Shown: one piece after another, positions 34,750 to 48,111 of the stretch
Position numbering within the stretch: position 1 is the stretch's first letter
Layout of the letters: each line of letters starts with the position of its first letter
The notes under the pieces: generated by a model
Database searches by the model: none
What the model was told of the DNA's origin: nothing
Seen by the model: only the letters and a program-made list of their open reading frames with translations
Assembly: GCA_963576785.1 (NCBI GenBank)
Contig: OY756145.1
Location: 1,798,001-1,862,000 of the forward strand
Direction of reading: 5' to 3'
DNA length: 64,000 bases
From: Chlorophyllum brunneum
Taxonomy: Eukaryota; Basidiomycota; Agaricomycetes; Agaricales; Agaricaceae
Made by a program: the position numbers and the translations under genes

Positions 34750-37638
34750 ATGGCTTCCCTCACCGTCTCCGCCTCGCTCGACTCCAGACTCAGCTCGTCC
34801 GCTCAGTCAAGTCCCAGGAGCTATGTCACCGTCCCCCCATCACCAGCATCAGCATTCAGTCAACCATCGCCCTCTTCGTCGAGGGCTTCACTCAACTCGG
34901 ATGAAGATGGTGTGTCTACACATTCCTATTCGTTTGTATTGCGATTGAATGTGTCATCTAGAGAACGCCACTATCACCATCAAGCAGAAGAGTGCTGACC
35001 TAGAGTGCGCTCTTTCATGTTACACGCTCCGTAACACCTCCCTCTGATGATTCATGAGCAGCGATCTGCGGTTGTTGGCCATCTCTACCCATATGACGGA
35101 ACTTTCGTACTCGATATCAGACGTTCAAGCACGCATTTTCGGTGAGTTAATAGCTCTCTCTTCAACGAACATTCTCAACAGCCCCCGCCCTTTCAGAAAT
35201 ACAAGAACTCCGCCACAAGTCCCAATCATCAGGCGATAGTGCAAACACGACCAGCGTAATCGACGAGTCCCTTGCAACTATGGACGAGAAACTCGAACTT
35301 GTGACGAAAGGCATCAAATCTGTAACCGACACACTCGATCCCCTTCTCAAATCTTCCACAACACCTACCATCTCATCAATAACCGGCCAACCAAATGAGC
35401 GTGCCGCCGTTTTACGCAAACATGCAACCCTGATAGCGGAATGGGAGACTGTACAGAAGGAAACCCAGGTGTTGAGGGAGGAGCTGAAGGAGGACAAATG
35501 GTTGACTGTTTTTCGGACGGTGACGGACCAAGCTGATGGAATGATGTCGAGTCTGGAAAAAGCTGTCAATCGCTGTCAAGATTTTATATGGCAAGTTCAT
35601 CGGAAGGGTATTGGTGCAGCGGAAGATCTTCTTGCCATGTCCCAGACGTCCCTCGCGTCGTCAAGTCGGAGCGACAAGCATGCCGTCACGTTCGAAGTCT
35701 TTACTTCGCTTCTGGACTCATACGAAGCAAAAAAGAAGTTCGCCTCTCCCCCTATTTCAATTGGAGTGTAACTCATTTCATATCGTTAGGCACTATATGC
35801 CAGCTACGTCAAAGGTTCTTGCCATCATTGATAAAGGCGTTCAAGAACGCGTAACCAAGAACGGTGAGACGCTTCGACGGCATGCAGAATCGGCGCAAAG
35901 ATGGCGGAACCTGCGTGAAAGGATAACTCGAACAGATGCAGAGATGGAAAATGTTCGTAGGATCTTCCTGGCTGGGGACGCCTCCAGTGAGGCTGGTTCG
36001 AGCATTTCATCAAAAAATGGATATCTTGTCACCCCACCCAGTGTTCCCCGCGTATCGAGAGCACCCAGTGCTGCCAGCACCATTTCCGAATCCCTATCAC
36101 CTCTTCGAATGTTTGCGCGTAAGTTGACTGGCGGTGTCCGCTCCTCCACCACCCCACTTTCTGTGACCAAGAACAAGTTGTCTCGTACCCCGTCCTCCGA
36201 ACCTCCACCAAATGGCAAGAAAGGCTATAAACCATCCATGTTTTCCTCAGGTCGGGGAAACGATATCAAGCCTCCCTTGACACCAGAACGTCCCGCGCAT
36301 AGACACAGTCAAAGCCTTACACCCCAGTCTTCGCCCAGAACCCTTTCCAAACTCGACACGAATTCAGTTGGCAAAAGCAAAGGCCCTTCTAGGCCGTCAT
36401 GGAATAGTTCAACGAAGGTGGAAGCTGAGGACAGATCGCGCACCATCAAAGGCCCTCCTCCCAAAAGGGCGCCTTCGGCTTCTGGAAATTATGCAGATAT
36501 ATCCACGCCGTACAAGAGGAGTTTGTCAAGAGCTTCTATGGCTTCATCGAGACCATGGTCACCAATCACGTCATCATCAACAACCCAATCCCACTTCTAT
36601 CACCCTCCCTTACCTACATTCCGACCACCCTCCCGCGCGCAAACACCTTTACAAAACCTTGTACCCGGCACCGCTACAACACCTCGACCAAGGCCCAAGA
36701 CGCCAAGCCATATACCCGCTCCCAGAGGTCACCGCTCAATATCCATGAATGGTGTGGATGGTTTACCATTCGACCACGATCCACTTTCAAGGGCCTCTTC
36801 GCCCACGTTCTCAGTCTCCGGAGCGAGCAGTGCATCCGCCTTTGGACATCCCCCAAGGCCGCCGAGCCGATCCATGATTCCAATACCCAGTCTGCAACTC
36901 TCAACACCTTCCAGACCCTCCACATCAATGTCAAATTATGCCACGCCGGAAAGTCCGACGAGTAAGATATCGTTCAGGGGCCAATCGATGCGAGCACGGA
37001 CCCCGGAGATTGGAACATTACGCGCGAGGCCGTTGCATGGGACACTCTCTGGTGGGTCTTCTGGACCTAGGTCATCACCAAGACCACCAGTTCCAAGACT
37101 CCCACCTTCGAGTTTCAGAGATGGATCGAATGGGCGGACACCCTCGAGGCCCGGTTCGCGTGCAGGCGCACATACGCCCTCGACGGCAATGCTGATTGAG
37201 ACCTGGCAACAAAGTGGTATGCCTGTACATGAATATATCCCAGCGAATTCGAAGGATCCGTTGGACGTGGAGGTTGCAAAGGTGCTGAATTCACTGGGGC
37301 ATGGTTTCAAGGTCGAGAGGGCTGAACCGCCGTTGAGGAGATCGAAAGAGGGAGAGGATGTACAGGCGAAGTATAACTTTTCGACTACATTGGGGACTAA
37401 GACCGTGACACTGAAGTTAACGACGCTGAATAGACGGGGCGATGCAGAGGGGTATAAGAAAGTCATGTGTCGTGTTGGCGGTGGTGAGTGTTGTGTTTCT
37501 TGGCTCTCAGCTTCATGGTCCATGAGGCCAATTTCTTGCGCTTTGATGTGTAGCGCGTGTGGGGACGGAGTCGCTGACATTTGGTGTTACACAGGGTGGC
37601 AAGATCTGAGTGATTACGTCTTAAATCGCCAAACGTAA
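34750..37638 (+). CDS. KAR9: Kar9-like protein with C-terminal GAS2 (GAR) domain
   Basis: Microtubule-tip adaptor, in yeast linking Bim1/EB1 and myosin for spindle orientation and karyogamy. Start MASLTVSASLDSRLSS at 34750, then short exons and a helical Kar9-like region: LLAISTHMTELSYSISDVQARIF, ELVTKGIKSVTDTLDPLLK, LIAEWETVQKETQVLREEL, VFRTVTDQADGMMSSLEKAV, VLAIIDKGVQERVTKNGE, AQRWRNLRERITRTDAEM. A 350-residue Ser/Pro/Arg-rich part follows, with SxxP-type motifs that could bind EB1. The end, PLDVEVAKVLNSLGHGFKV, TTLGTKTVTLKLTTL, KKVMCRVGG joined by an intron to GWQDLSDYVLNRQT, fits a GAS2/GAR microtubule-binding domain. Yeast Kar9 lacks this domain. Confidence 0.78.
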
Positions 37639-38378
37639 CAAGTCTGCATTAGGTTTTCCCCGGTTGTGTAAAGGCAGGTGCGTCAAATCCCAACATACAG
37701 TGACTATGTCGCTATCGGTGTCTCGTGGCTTTATTTTGCATGCAGTACATAGTATTTTTCATCGATTGTGTTGTCGAGCGCTTCTCCATTCCATTCTCGC
37801 GATCGTATCATAATCACTTATTCTGTATCGATCCCTATTGTGCTCTACAATGAGGCCCATTATGCATTATTGTTGCAATCTGTTAAAACAATCCGGGATG
37901 GGATATGGAAGTAACCGATTGGAGGGGCGGCGTTGGAGAGTAGATTCATGAAAGACGGCATGAAATACACGTGTCGGTGACAGGAAAATGCGATGGGAAG
38001 GTGGTGTTTGTGACTTGTCATAAGGTAGTTTCCCGGAATGTCCTCCGGCAACGTTCCTGCTGTCTTCCGGGCGTCACAGTGATTGTCGGCAAAGCGAGGA
38101 AGGGTTTGATTATCGGAGAATCGGTGGGGCGAAGGCGAGAACAGTCGCGAGTCGACATCGACACAGGCCACAACCCTGCCGGCTTCCACTCCGGCTAAGC
38201 ATAAACAAGGTGCCGCCGCTGCTGTCCCTACAGGTCCTTACCGTAACCCAATACAATCCGCACCTGGCTATAAATACAAGCTTGTGCCAGCTTGCTCCCC
38301 ACTAATTCCACCCCCATTTAATACTTTTGCGTGACTAGACCTTGTTGAAGCTACGCTGCCGCGCACAACGCCGGCGAG
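37639..38378. other. intergenic, promoter of the TRAPPC12-like gene
   Basis: 740 bp. The first half is the Kar9 3' flank; the second half holds a TATA box at 38269-38276. Open frames here have no motif. Confidence 0.5.
38269..38276 (+). promoter_or_regulatory. TATA box of the TRAPPC12-like gene
   Basis: TATAAATA lies about 110 bp before the ATG at 38379. Confidence 0.6.
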
Positions 38379-41300
38379 ATGTCCAGATATTCCTCAGTAC
38401 CAATGCCCTCAGAGCCGACAACTAAAGGACTCAAAGGGGAGTCACCGGGAGCTGTAGAGACAGGAGGAGTTGGGGAGAGCGAGGAGAAAGCGACGATGTC
38501 GTCTCAGACTGGCCCACCGAGGACACTTAACAAGCTGCGCAAACCCAGGCCGTTTTCGTTCTCCATCCCTTCTTCTAGGAAGCGCTCCAGCTCTTCAACC
38601 ACAACTCCATCCTCAACCCCGAGGCCCATGTCGGTACATATGCCGTCACTGTCGACAGACTCCTCCTCGTCCGACTCTATCTCGTCCGTGGCTACCCCTT
38701 CGCCACCAGTGACACCAACAAAGCTCAAGCCAGAGTCGAAGATGCGACTCAGGACGATCTCGTTGCGTTCAGTGCGCTCGATATCCTCGTCACGAATTCA
38801 TCACTCTCATTCGTCCTCGGTTTCTACAACGTCATCTTTATCGTCGACCCAAGTGTCAAACCCACCGTCTTCTGTGTCCAGCAGTACGTCTTCATCGCCG
38901 TCGGTATCACCGATGAAAGCGATCCCACAGAAAGTGGCGAACAAAGTAAAGAAGTCGATTCGCAGACTAAGCAGCAGCATGCATCTGCCACACGTGACTT
39001 CTAAATCGCGTTCTCGTTCGTCTTCGACATCGAGCGCTCCTGTTCTTGACCACCATCCCCCACCATCTCATCCATCCCAGGTCCCTTCCTCCCCTCCCCC
39101 TACGATTTCTGCCGTCATCCCTCCTTCTCCAAGGACCTCAAACTCCAGCCAGGACTCTACAAGCGTGAAGACCAAGGACGTTCACTTCCACGACGACCAC
39201 GAGGCCGAAAGCGAGCACGAGCAGACCCAGGTTTCAGAAGAACAGAAAGAACACGGCTCGGGGCCAGAGTCCGGACCAAAGCTTGTCGAAACCTGTCAGC
39301 ATCCGTCGTCAATTACTGCATCGGGTGATTCCGGCCAGCCTCTGAGCCTCCAAGTTGCCGAATCCCTATCCGACGAGACCGTGGTTATCGTATCAACTAC
39401 TCTTTCGCCTGTCGAGGAAATGCCGTCTCCAACTTTGCCTGGGGCTTCCCCTGTCCCTGCACACATCGCGGTGAGGGAAACACAGCATGAAGCCTTGTCA
39501 CACTCCGAGCCTACTCTCATGGACACCACTGTTTATGTTGAGCCGGAAGTACCTGACCCTTTCCTCATTGATGAAGAGGGTGATGCACTGTCCGAGGAGG
39601 AGCATGAACCGGAGAGGGAGATCCTTGTCAACCCTTCTGTAGCTGAACCTCCTGTGGCTCAGGAAATCGCACTGAATGTGTCGACCATGACTTTGACTAC
39701 TGCTGATGCAACTTCTCCGGCGGCTTCTGAGCACCCCGTTCTTTCCCCGTTATCACCTCTCAATATGAACAAAGACGTACCTCCTCCACCCCCCGAGGAT
39801 CCCGAAATTGCACCGGAAGAAGAAGAGGCGCCGGATCTCTTCTTACCTGGCCTTATCAACCCCACTATGTTTTTGCCTATCCCCAATGTACGCCACCCTC
39901 TTTATTCACCTAATATGCTTCTATGGTGGTTACCGAAATCTACCTCAATGTATTATATGTGTACTAGACGGACCCGTTGACTACATTGCTCACCAAATAT
40001 ATTTATCCTCCTGAAAAACGGCCCGTCCGAGATGTGAGTGGAGAATGGGCAAATACTGATGTGCATATGTTGGTTGTGAGTTCTCTGTTCTATTCATATA
40101 GCTGCTGTAAGATGGGGATTGATTTTTGCGATAGATGACGAACAGTTGGAGGACGTTGGGGAGAATGGCAAGAGATAGAATTGTCGCTTCAAACCCTGCC
40201 GATATTGAGAGCATACTCGGGGTTCGCGTTCCCTTCCTCCTTGTGATACACAATCTTCTAACGACATTATATAAACCAGCTATGGTACCTCCGTCTAGCA
40301 AGCCTCGCACGTCTGCGACTCTCAAACCAAACAGCAGCAGAATGTACAAACCTTTTCACGGCGCTCAATGCCATCGAACCTACGGATCATCATCACTACG
40401 TGTTCGAAAAAGTTCTGCCATTTGAACTGGAAGTCATGTATGCCCGCGTCAAGTACTGGTTGAGCGATCATATGGGATACATCGATGCACTGAGTGCATT
40501 GCTAAGGAAGTGTAAGCAGAAAGCGAGGGAGGCAAAAGATACCAAGGAAGGCGACACTGCGCAAGAGATTAGGGATATGTGGAAGGAAAGAGGAGCGAGG
40601 ATTTGTATGATCTTGGCGTCCCAGTTGGTTGAGATGAAGGTAAGGTTATATACACCCTGTTCTTTTCCTTTTAGAAGTTCAACGGTTCACTGAGACCTTT
40701 GTTATATCATAGGATTTCACAGCGGCGACCAAACTCCTTGAACCACTCTGTATTCAACCTACCAACGACAAACCATTGACGAACCCAACTCTGCGTTCAG
40801 CTGTGGCCCGTATATACATCCAAGGCGGAAATGTTCCACTTGCTCGACACCATCTCTCTCTTGTCGCTCAAGATCCGAGTGCAGATGAGACCTTAAAGAG
40901 GATGAACGAAGCCATATTATGCGCTGTGGACGGTCAATGGGATATGAGTGTGAACTTGTTGAGGAAGTTGATTGAGGAAGATTCTGACAATTTCACTGTA
41001 AGTGTTTCCATTTTCATGGAATCCAGATTCATGGCTATTGGAAGTATCTGAATTTTGAGTTCAGGCGGCGAATAACCTGAGCGTTGCGTTATTGAGTCAA
41101 GGAAAACTCAAAGAGGTGCGTTTAAACATATACCTTCGAAACATAATCCTTCTGACCGACTACATACAGGCGATTGATGTCCTTGAGAGGGCTCTCGAGT
41201 CATCCCCCTCAACTGTGGTCGTTGCTGAACCATTCCTGTTCAATCTCTGTTAGTAACAATTCACTTTGTTTTGCTCAGAAGGCACGACTAAGTATATTTA

Positions 41301-41428
41301 TTACAGCAACATTGTATGAACTGCGCTCGGCTGCTGGTTTGGAGAAGAAAAAAGACCTTCTCGTAGAAGTAGCTAAGTGGAGTGGAGACGGTCTGAGAAC
41401 CAACTGTTTGAAGATGCCGACAAACTAA
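38379..41428 (+). CDS. TPR protein, TRAPPC12-like (TRAPP complex subunit)
   Basis: The first 500 residues (one exon) are disordered, rich in Ser, Pro and Thr, with short acidic patches (HDDHEAESEHEQ, PEEEEAPDLFLPGL). After several introns the structured half begins: DPLTTLLTKYIYPPEKRPVRD, SWRTLGRMARDRIVASNP, LYNLRLASLARL-like helices, LFTALNAIEPTDHHYVFEKV, LPFELEVMYARVKYWLSDHMG, a basic coil, then TPR-like helices LVEMKDFTAATKLLEPL, RSAVARIYIQGGNVPLARHHL, MNEAILCAVDGQWDMSVNLL, NNLSVALLSQGKLKEAIDVL, and LFNLSTLYELRSAAGLEKK near the end. This matches the fungal relatives of TRAPPC12, which acts in ER-Golgi tethering and autophagy. The TPR fold is clear; the TRAPPC12 label is from motif order and is less certain. 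Confidence 0.75.
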
Positions 41429-41620
41429 ATACGATTTTCGACTTTCCAATGTACTGTATCCTAATTATCGATTTGTCCTTCTTTCTTTTTTAAAAATGCT
41501 TGGAGATGATTACATGAACAAGAGATTACAACATGCCGGGGGTGATCAACGAGGAACATTATGTCCGAAGATTCGCAGATATACAGCAACAACAAAAAAA
41601 TGTGGACCAAGTTCCGGAAC

Positions 41621-44324
41621 TCAGTACATGTCAACATCACCATCCCGATCCGCAAGAGGCATACCGACAGGCTCCCCTTCACTCTCCTCTAACATATCCA
41701 CATCTCCCTCGTCAACATCATACTCCACTTCCCCACCCTCCGCTGCTATCTCCCGGATCATTTGCAGTTTATGCTCCTGTAACATATTGTACGCCTCCTT
41801 GTCCGCTCTCTCCAACATCCCTGTCCGACTCGTTTGAAACTTATCGGGATCAACACTACAATGGAATCCGCCATTCAACCCGTCCAGAGCCCATATATGA
41901 CCGTACTTTAAAATTCCACCTTTTTCTAGAGGTACCTGTGCCGCACGCTGAAGTTCGCGACCGAGAAGTGGATGCATTAGAAGGCCTGGATAATATCTTC
42001 CTGAGAGGAGGGAGAGGGAGACGACAGCTTCATGCCCTGGTGTCAGGATTGACCGGAATTGATACCCGATGGGAGGTAGTGGTGGGAGGTAGCATGAGGG
42101 TACTTGGGTTGGTGTTTTTGAGCGATTAGAGGTGAGAGCCGTGGGGGGTGTTGGCGGTTGGGTTTGTGGTGGTTGAGTCGATGTCGACTGGGGAAGTGTC
42201 ATCGACGGTGCGGATATTGATGTTAAAGTTGATGTTGAGGGTGTGGGTAATTGCTGTGTGGATGAGGAAGAGGATGCTCGAGCCGGGAGAGGTTTGGTTG
42301 GTCTGAGCGCTTCTGGGGGAGCTTGCATATGTACTTTGTGTTGCTTCACGTTTTCATCGTCGTTTTCATCCCAGTCCTCATCCACTAACTCGTACAGCGG
42401 TCCACTCACTCGACACTCTTTCTTCTTCTTGCCATCACTCACCGTTTCCACCGCAAACAACGCATCAATACGCATAAAAACCCCTCTTGCACCGGCGCCA
42501 ATCTCCGATGCATCACGACCAGTTATTTGATACGCCTCCTTGGCCTTTTTGCTCGGACCGGCGGGTGGAGAGATGTCCTGCGCGCCGGACGGTGCGAGGC
42601 ACCGTCTTGGCACCTTTAGCCGCACAAAGTCATCAACCCATATACGTTCAGGTCCCCACCATAGGCCCTGGAAGCGCACCTGTGTACGAACGATCCCTGC
42701 CGAACCCGAACTCGAACCAAAGATACTGTCGGCAAGTTTATCCAAGTCAGATTGAGGCATTCCAGGTTGAGTACCGGAGAGATTCTTGTATAGATGGGGT
42801 GAAGGGGTACCGGGGTTATTCACTATTGCTGTAGCTGCAGAGTTTATACGGCCGGCGGCATTGATGACAGAGTGAAGTGAGTTGTCACCTTGGTTTTGGG
42901 AAGCAGAAGGAGCGGTGGGAGGTGGTGGAATAGTATATTGAAACTCCCATTCGTCGGTTACGGAGAAGAATTGCGACAGATTGGAGGCAATTTGTACAGC
43001 AATAGCAAATGGGCCAGCGGCTTCGTGGAAAGGCGGGGGCTGATCGCCAGGGCATGGATTAAAGTTTGCGACAGTGTCCTTTTCGAAATCGAGATGAGCA
43101 GGAGTGACAGCTTGCAGCGAGAGTATAAGATCATCGGAAGGGATGTATGCTTGGTAAGGTATGACATGACTATCGGATACGTGAATGGATTTGTTGACAC
43201 CGAAGAGTTCAATGAGGTAGACAGTGGATTGTTCAACTCGGAACGGAGGGCGATCTCCTTTCTCAAGGATAGTGCCCCGGCCTTCGTCGTGGGGGTCACC
43301 GTTCAAATGGCTTGAAGGATCTGGTGTTGGTTCCGGCGGCTTTGGACTCGAGTCAGATTGACCTGCCTCACCATCCCGTGGGATAGGTACTGCCTTGAGC
43401 TTGTACTCTTGCACGAGACCCGGCCAGAATAGGATCGCACTGTCGTCCCCCGTAGGTCCAGGTATTGGTGGCCGTAACTCGCACCACACAACTTCTCCGT
43501 CCCTGTACCACCGCTTCAGCTTCATACTGTTTCGTGAGAAGACCGCACGCAAATCAGAATTTCTTTCCGCCAGTGTAGGGCTATCGTGAACGTGTGCCGA
43601 AGCTTTCAAGGTTTTGGCCGGTTTAAGGATCTTCTGTACCGCAGCATACGGACGGCTGACTCTGGCCTTGTCGCGTGGGTCTCGTCGCACTCGAGGGGCA
43701 GGCGAGACGGAGGAAGGCGTCCCAAGTATATCTCCCATGCTAGCAGTGATACCCTTTTGCGGCTGCTTTGTGCAATACTTGCATTCGCAGTTGGCGTAGT
43801 TAAGCGTGGAATCGGTGAAAATCCAGATAGCATGGGGTATAAATTCGTTGATAGATCGAAACCGACCAGATCGTGAACAACCTGTAGAGGAAAGGTGAAA
43901 AGCCGGTTGAGAGAGTCGTGTTATGCTCACCATAGAGGTACAAATCGTGTCGCGGGTTGCCCTCAGGCCCCTTATGATGATCATACATTCGATAACGCTG
44001 TGGCCAATCTCTTAGGACGTAGTTGTTGGCTATAAGTGATCAAATCAAATTCCAGGGTACGAAGTAGGCGTAAGTTGTACACTCACGGTCTCCCTGCATC
44101 TCTAGTTTGGTTGCGATGGCTTTTCCAACTGATGCTCTCCATTTCCTAGATTGTGCGCTTTGGTCGACGTCGAGTAACTCCATGAAGTTTACTTGACCAT
44201 CTCCGTCAACGATCCGAGTGATGTTGGTAGGCCATTTTGTTTCGTCACCATCAGAACGAGGGAAGTCGAGGAAGACTGTGTTGGGCCCGAAGACCACACT
44301 AGGCTGTCCTACCCGTCTGGACAT
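41621..44324 (-). CDS. clr2: Clr2-like transcription-silencing protein
   Basis: Part of the SHREC histone-deacetylase complex that silences heterochromatin in fission yeast. Start MSRRVGQPSVVFGPNTVFLD at 44324. The N-terminal Clr2 region follows: KWPTNITRIVDGDGQVNFMEL, WRASVGKAIATKLEMQGD, joined to NNYVLRDWPQRYRMYDHHKG and then FRSINEFIPHAIWIF and a Cys cluster NYANCECKYC. The large exon down to 41621 holds the C-terminal Clr2 region: VWCELRPPIPG, LFWPGLVQEYKLKAVPI, a plug-like beta-rich part with FQGLWWGPERIWVDDFVRLK and ITGRDASEIGAGARGVFMRI, a Ser/Thr/Pro linker, then ILTPGHEAVVSLSLLSGRYYP and GHIWALDGLNGGFHCSVDP, ending in an acidic tail. Convergent with the TRAPPC12-like gene, 192 bp between stops. 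Confidence 0.87.
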
Positions 44325-45978
44325 GGTGGATCAGAATTGAGAGTACAGGCCCGGCTGTTCGTAAAGGTGTTGAGGCTGATCACGTGTGATGCTGATCAAA
44401 ACCCTTGTCATCTCATTTTGCTGTTCTTCCTTCAATCTTCCTTCAATGACCATCCAATCCATGTTTTCTCTCCCTTCCAAACGAGTGATCTCCTCTAAGT
44501 CTGCCGTGATTTATCTACGTCTTGCATCTCTTACCCACATGCATAACGTTAAACTGCACGGCTAGATGAATCTCAATGGCTCTTAGAGAATTTTATCCCA
44601 CTCGTTCTTCGTGGTCGATACTTTCATAGGAGCCGATATTCCCACTTGTAACTCAGCTACGCTGATGACTTCTTTTACTTCTATCTGCCAGACACTCGTT
44701 ACTACCTCTACACACTGATTCCATTCTTTGCGTCTCACATGTCCAACGCTCCCAATTTCCACTATACCGTCTCCTGAACACGATCGCTTGCTCCTCCGCA
44801 CAGGGAAGTTCAGGCCACGGATGGGAAAGAAACTACAGATGCCACAAGAGCGTCATCCCGCAGGACTTCTACCTAAGATCAACCCCCTAAGGTAACTGTG
44901 TGAACCAAACCCGTAGGGCTAGGATTGAGTCCCGTGAGCTCGTATCCGACCATCCACGGATCATGAATCATTGTTGCCGATTCTCTTCCAACGGCCCGAG
45001 GCGATTTTGAATGCAAACCAACTTCGATGTCGAAACACTATCATATGGGATAGAGGTTCGATAATCGAGCCGTTTTTAAGACAAGTATCCTGGCGAGGCG
45101 ACATCGTTGTAACGCCACATATTACCAGTACTGCCCGGCGAAGATTTGGTGCTCGGCATTCAGCCCCTATCTTTGTATACTGCGCCAGGTATCCGCCGTC
45201 GTCGTCGCTGAAAACTTTTCTAGCACCATTCTAGTTCCGCATTTGATAGGGGGCGAACGATGTACTTCGCCTCATCTCTGAGCTGTTAATGCTGTTAAAT
45301 TTACGTGAGAACAGTAAATGTGACGAAGAGAAGAATGAATAATTGAATAACGAGAAGGATTCGATTTGATGGAAGTGTTATGCTCAAGTAAACGGCTATA
45401 TATAGCCTAACATTTTGTGGTCAAACTGGGCTGTGGGGCAGAGCTCGCAGAGACGACTATGCCGACTGATTTGGTCCGTTGCCTGGGCAGTCAAAGCGAG
45501 CCTTATGTGTCAGTCCGGGCAATGAGGCTCGAAGCCCTGAATAAGTTACTACTGTATGAGCAGTGTGGGGCGTGTACTAGTGAGTGATTGGGAATATGGA
45601 CGAGACTGATCATCAGCTTGGCTTCGGTTTCGGTACAGCATCCTCCCGGATCTCAACGATTTATCAGTAGATAACAAATCCTGCAACTTCCACTCGTGGA
45701 GCAGGACAATAATAGCCAACGCCAGGTTTGGTCGAAGTTTTTTCTGCTTTTGAAAGGTCGCGAGCTCCCACAGGGAACTTCCGTCATGCATTCAACAGAA
45801 AAAACACTATAAAGGATATACAGCCAGTGTATGTACAACATACTATTGGGAAATGTCGGAGTCGTACATATCATGAACAGCTTTGAGGGTCGTGAAAGGG
45901 AGTTAAAAAAGGGTTACGAAAACCAATATAGCCACAGGCTGAAAGGAGTTGGGGTATTAGTGTCTGGACAACGCAAGC
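44325..45978. other. intergenic, Clr2 promoter side
   Basis: 1.65 kb with no supported gene. TATA-like sites occur at 45397-45404 and 45808-45815 (TATAAAGG), but the open frames that follow are short and without motif. A non-coding or very small gene cannot be excluded. Confidence 0.45.
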
Positions 45979-46813
45979 TTACGGCCAGTAGTTGGAGTTT
46001 TGGGATGGGGTCGCATAGTAGCTCTCACCCTGAGATTCATCGTCCCTGTTATCCCTGTCGTCAATCGGCCAATTGAATGTCTCGGGTTCTGGCATGGGAT
46101 AAGAGCCCGCTCTCAAGGGTGGCAAGGAAAAGGGTTGAAGATGAGGTGAAGGGCATGGAACAACCAGCATGGGCCCATACGGGTCGGCAGAGTAGTCATC
46201 ACCACGATAGTCCCGATGGCTGTCCACCTGTCCTTGACCCTGGAAATGGATATTCCGAGTAGGGGGGTGTACGTACATGGGTGGAGGGGTCTGGACGTGA
46301 GGGAATACAGCGCTGTAGCACTGCCGTTGGAGGGGTTAGATTTTCCAAGCCTTCAGAACAACGGGTGGACCGCACCTCAGACGACTCCACCTGCTCGGAG
46401 AACTGCACTGACGGTTGAGGTGGGAAGTCGAATAAACAAGCCAAGGGACTACCAAGGGAAGAGAGTGAACCTGTCGATGAGGGACTGAATTCGAAGTGAT
46501 GCGGTACGGGGAATCGAACAGATGGTACTGTTTGATAGTAGCTCTGTGTGTTGGGAAACATGACCTCGGGTTGCGAACCACGCTGCGCTGGCGATGTGAC
46601 TACTGGGTTTGAGCTAAGTGGTGAAGATAGGGTATCGGGGGTAGAGTGGGCAGGACGAGAGGTATATCTAGAGCTGGACGACTGGGGGCTCTGGGAAGAA
46701 CCGGCATAGTTGTTTATGATGGGGCTGCCTCCAAAAATGACCTGAATATTGGTGATAGGTCCATTGAACGTCATGTGCGAGCCAGCGGGGGTCATAGTAT
46801 CGATAGTAGGCAT
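45979..46813 (-). CDS. hypothetical Ser/Pro-rich protein
   Basis: Two exons (46376-46813 and 45979-46290) sum to 750 nt, giving 249 residues. The intron 46291-46375 links VESSE to TPPPMYVHPP in frame; without it the second half would be lost. The start MPTIDTMTPAGSHMTF leads to a short conserved-looking piece (FNGPITNIQVIFGGSPIINNY), then a low-complexity Ser/Pro/Thr region and an end rich in Pro, Asp, Tyr and Gln (FNWPIDDRDNRDDESQGE). No domain, signal peptide or membrane segment is visible. Likely nuclear or cytosolic and disordered; function unknown. Confidence 0.6.
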
Positions 46814-48111
46814 AAGTGTCGTGCGTGAATGTGTGTATAGCCTTGTACGTTCCCTCTAAGTGAAGGCAGGAGTAGGAAGAATAAACGAAGGACAGGGTAA
46901 AAGAGTGGACGAGGAAGGTAAGGCAACACGACAGTGATTAACGTGCGAAGGCGCTGGTGGGTTTGGCATTCGAGTGTTGGCCTTATATGTGATTCGATGT
47001 CCCTTGCGTTTCGGGGCCCTGGACGTCACATCTGTAACAGTAACAGTCGATACTCCGAGACCCCAAAGTGATATGTTTAAACGCCCATAACAAAATCAGG
47101 TGAAATGAACATGCACGCCCTACAGGCGCGAGGTTGTCGGGTCCAGGGAAGCAATGCCAAAGTCTGGGAATGTTTGCGGACCTGAAAATGGTGGAAACTG
47201 CAGCACCTTGAGACCCCGCACCCTGGCTGTGGGCGCCAATTCCTCCGAGCCTTAACACCTGGTTTTGTAAACGCGCCCTGTCTTGTATTTCAGGCTCTCC
47301 GTGTGTGCACGATCGGTCTTTGCCTGTACATGATTAGTCAATGCAAATTGTGCAACTGGAGCATTGTCGTGATCCCCGATATGAGCATTGCAGGTGATGC
47401 AGTGCTCAAAAGTCCAAAGGCGCCCGCTTGAGATCTTTGTCGCTTCGCAGCCTCCTGACACGAGTCGCAGAAGTACTTAGGCTGATGGAACGGCCGCGTG
47501 TCTTGCAGCAAGGGCAAGATACTGGAGCGATCGGGAAACAAAGTTCTGTCATGGGATGGGTTCGAAGTGTTATTGCCGTAACTGGTGTATGGCTTCGTGA
47601 CCCAACGAGGTTTGAGAAATGATAGACGAAGGTCTTCGGCTTCGCAAGGGATCATGAAGCAATTGCACTCGGTGGTATCTTGCGTTCACACTTACGCGAA
47701 CGGAAGGACGTTCAGGGTTTGTGGCGCCACTGGGTGAGCAACATAGTTATGGGCCTCTAATGGCCTTGCACACAGCGGAGTCTGGGTGAAGAGAAACCCG
47801 TGCCCTTTCGGGTATACTTTGGTTGGACTAGAATAGTCTGCAGCGGGGGAAAATATCAGTTCATCAGTCAAGTGCGGGGCGGCGACGGCTCAGTACAGCA
47901 TCGAGGCTTACCCCAGTCCAACGTTGCTCGGCGAACACCGTGCCCATGACGTCAAACTTCTGCCGCTCACCTCCCGTGCCGGTTTCGGGCGCCAAACCCT
48001 CTCCCATTCATACCCACCCGTCCCTCAGGGCTATACACACCTTCCCGCGCAAAGGTGATCAGTTTCTACAATACCAAGAAGGTAGCTTATCCTTCGCTTC
48101 AGCGCTCGAGG
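46814..48111. other. intergenic with a weak small-gene candidate
   Basis: 1.3 kb. On the minus strand, 47252-47655 contains two open stretches with paired CxxC motifs (YFCDSC and HCITCNAH) that might be exons of a tiny zinc-binding protein, but I find no good intron joining them. TATAAGG on the minus strand near 46982 may serve the gene at 45979-46813. Confidence 0.4.

Noticed and set aside
45831..46076. Plus-strand open frame after TATAAAGG
   Set aside because: Overlaps the 3' end of the minus-strand gene at 45979-46813 and has no motif.
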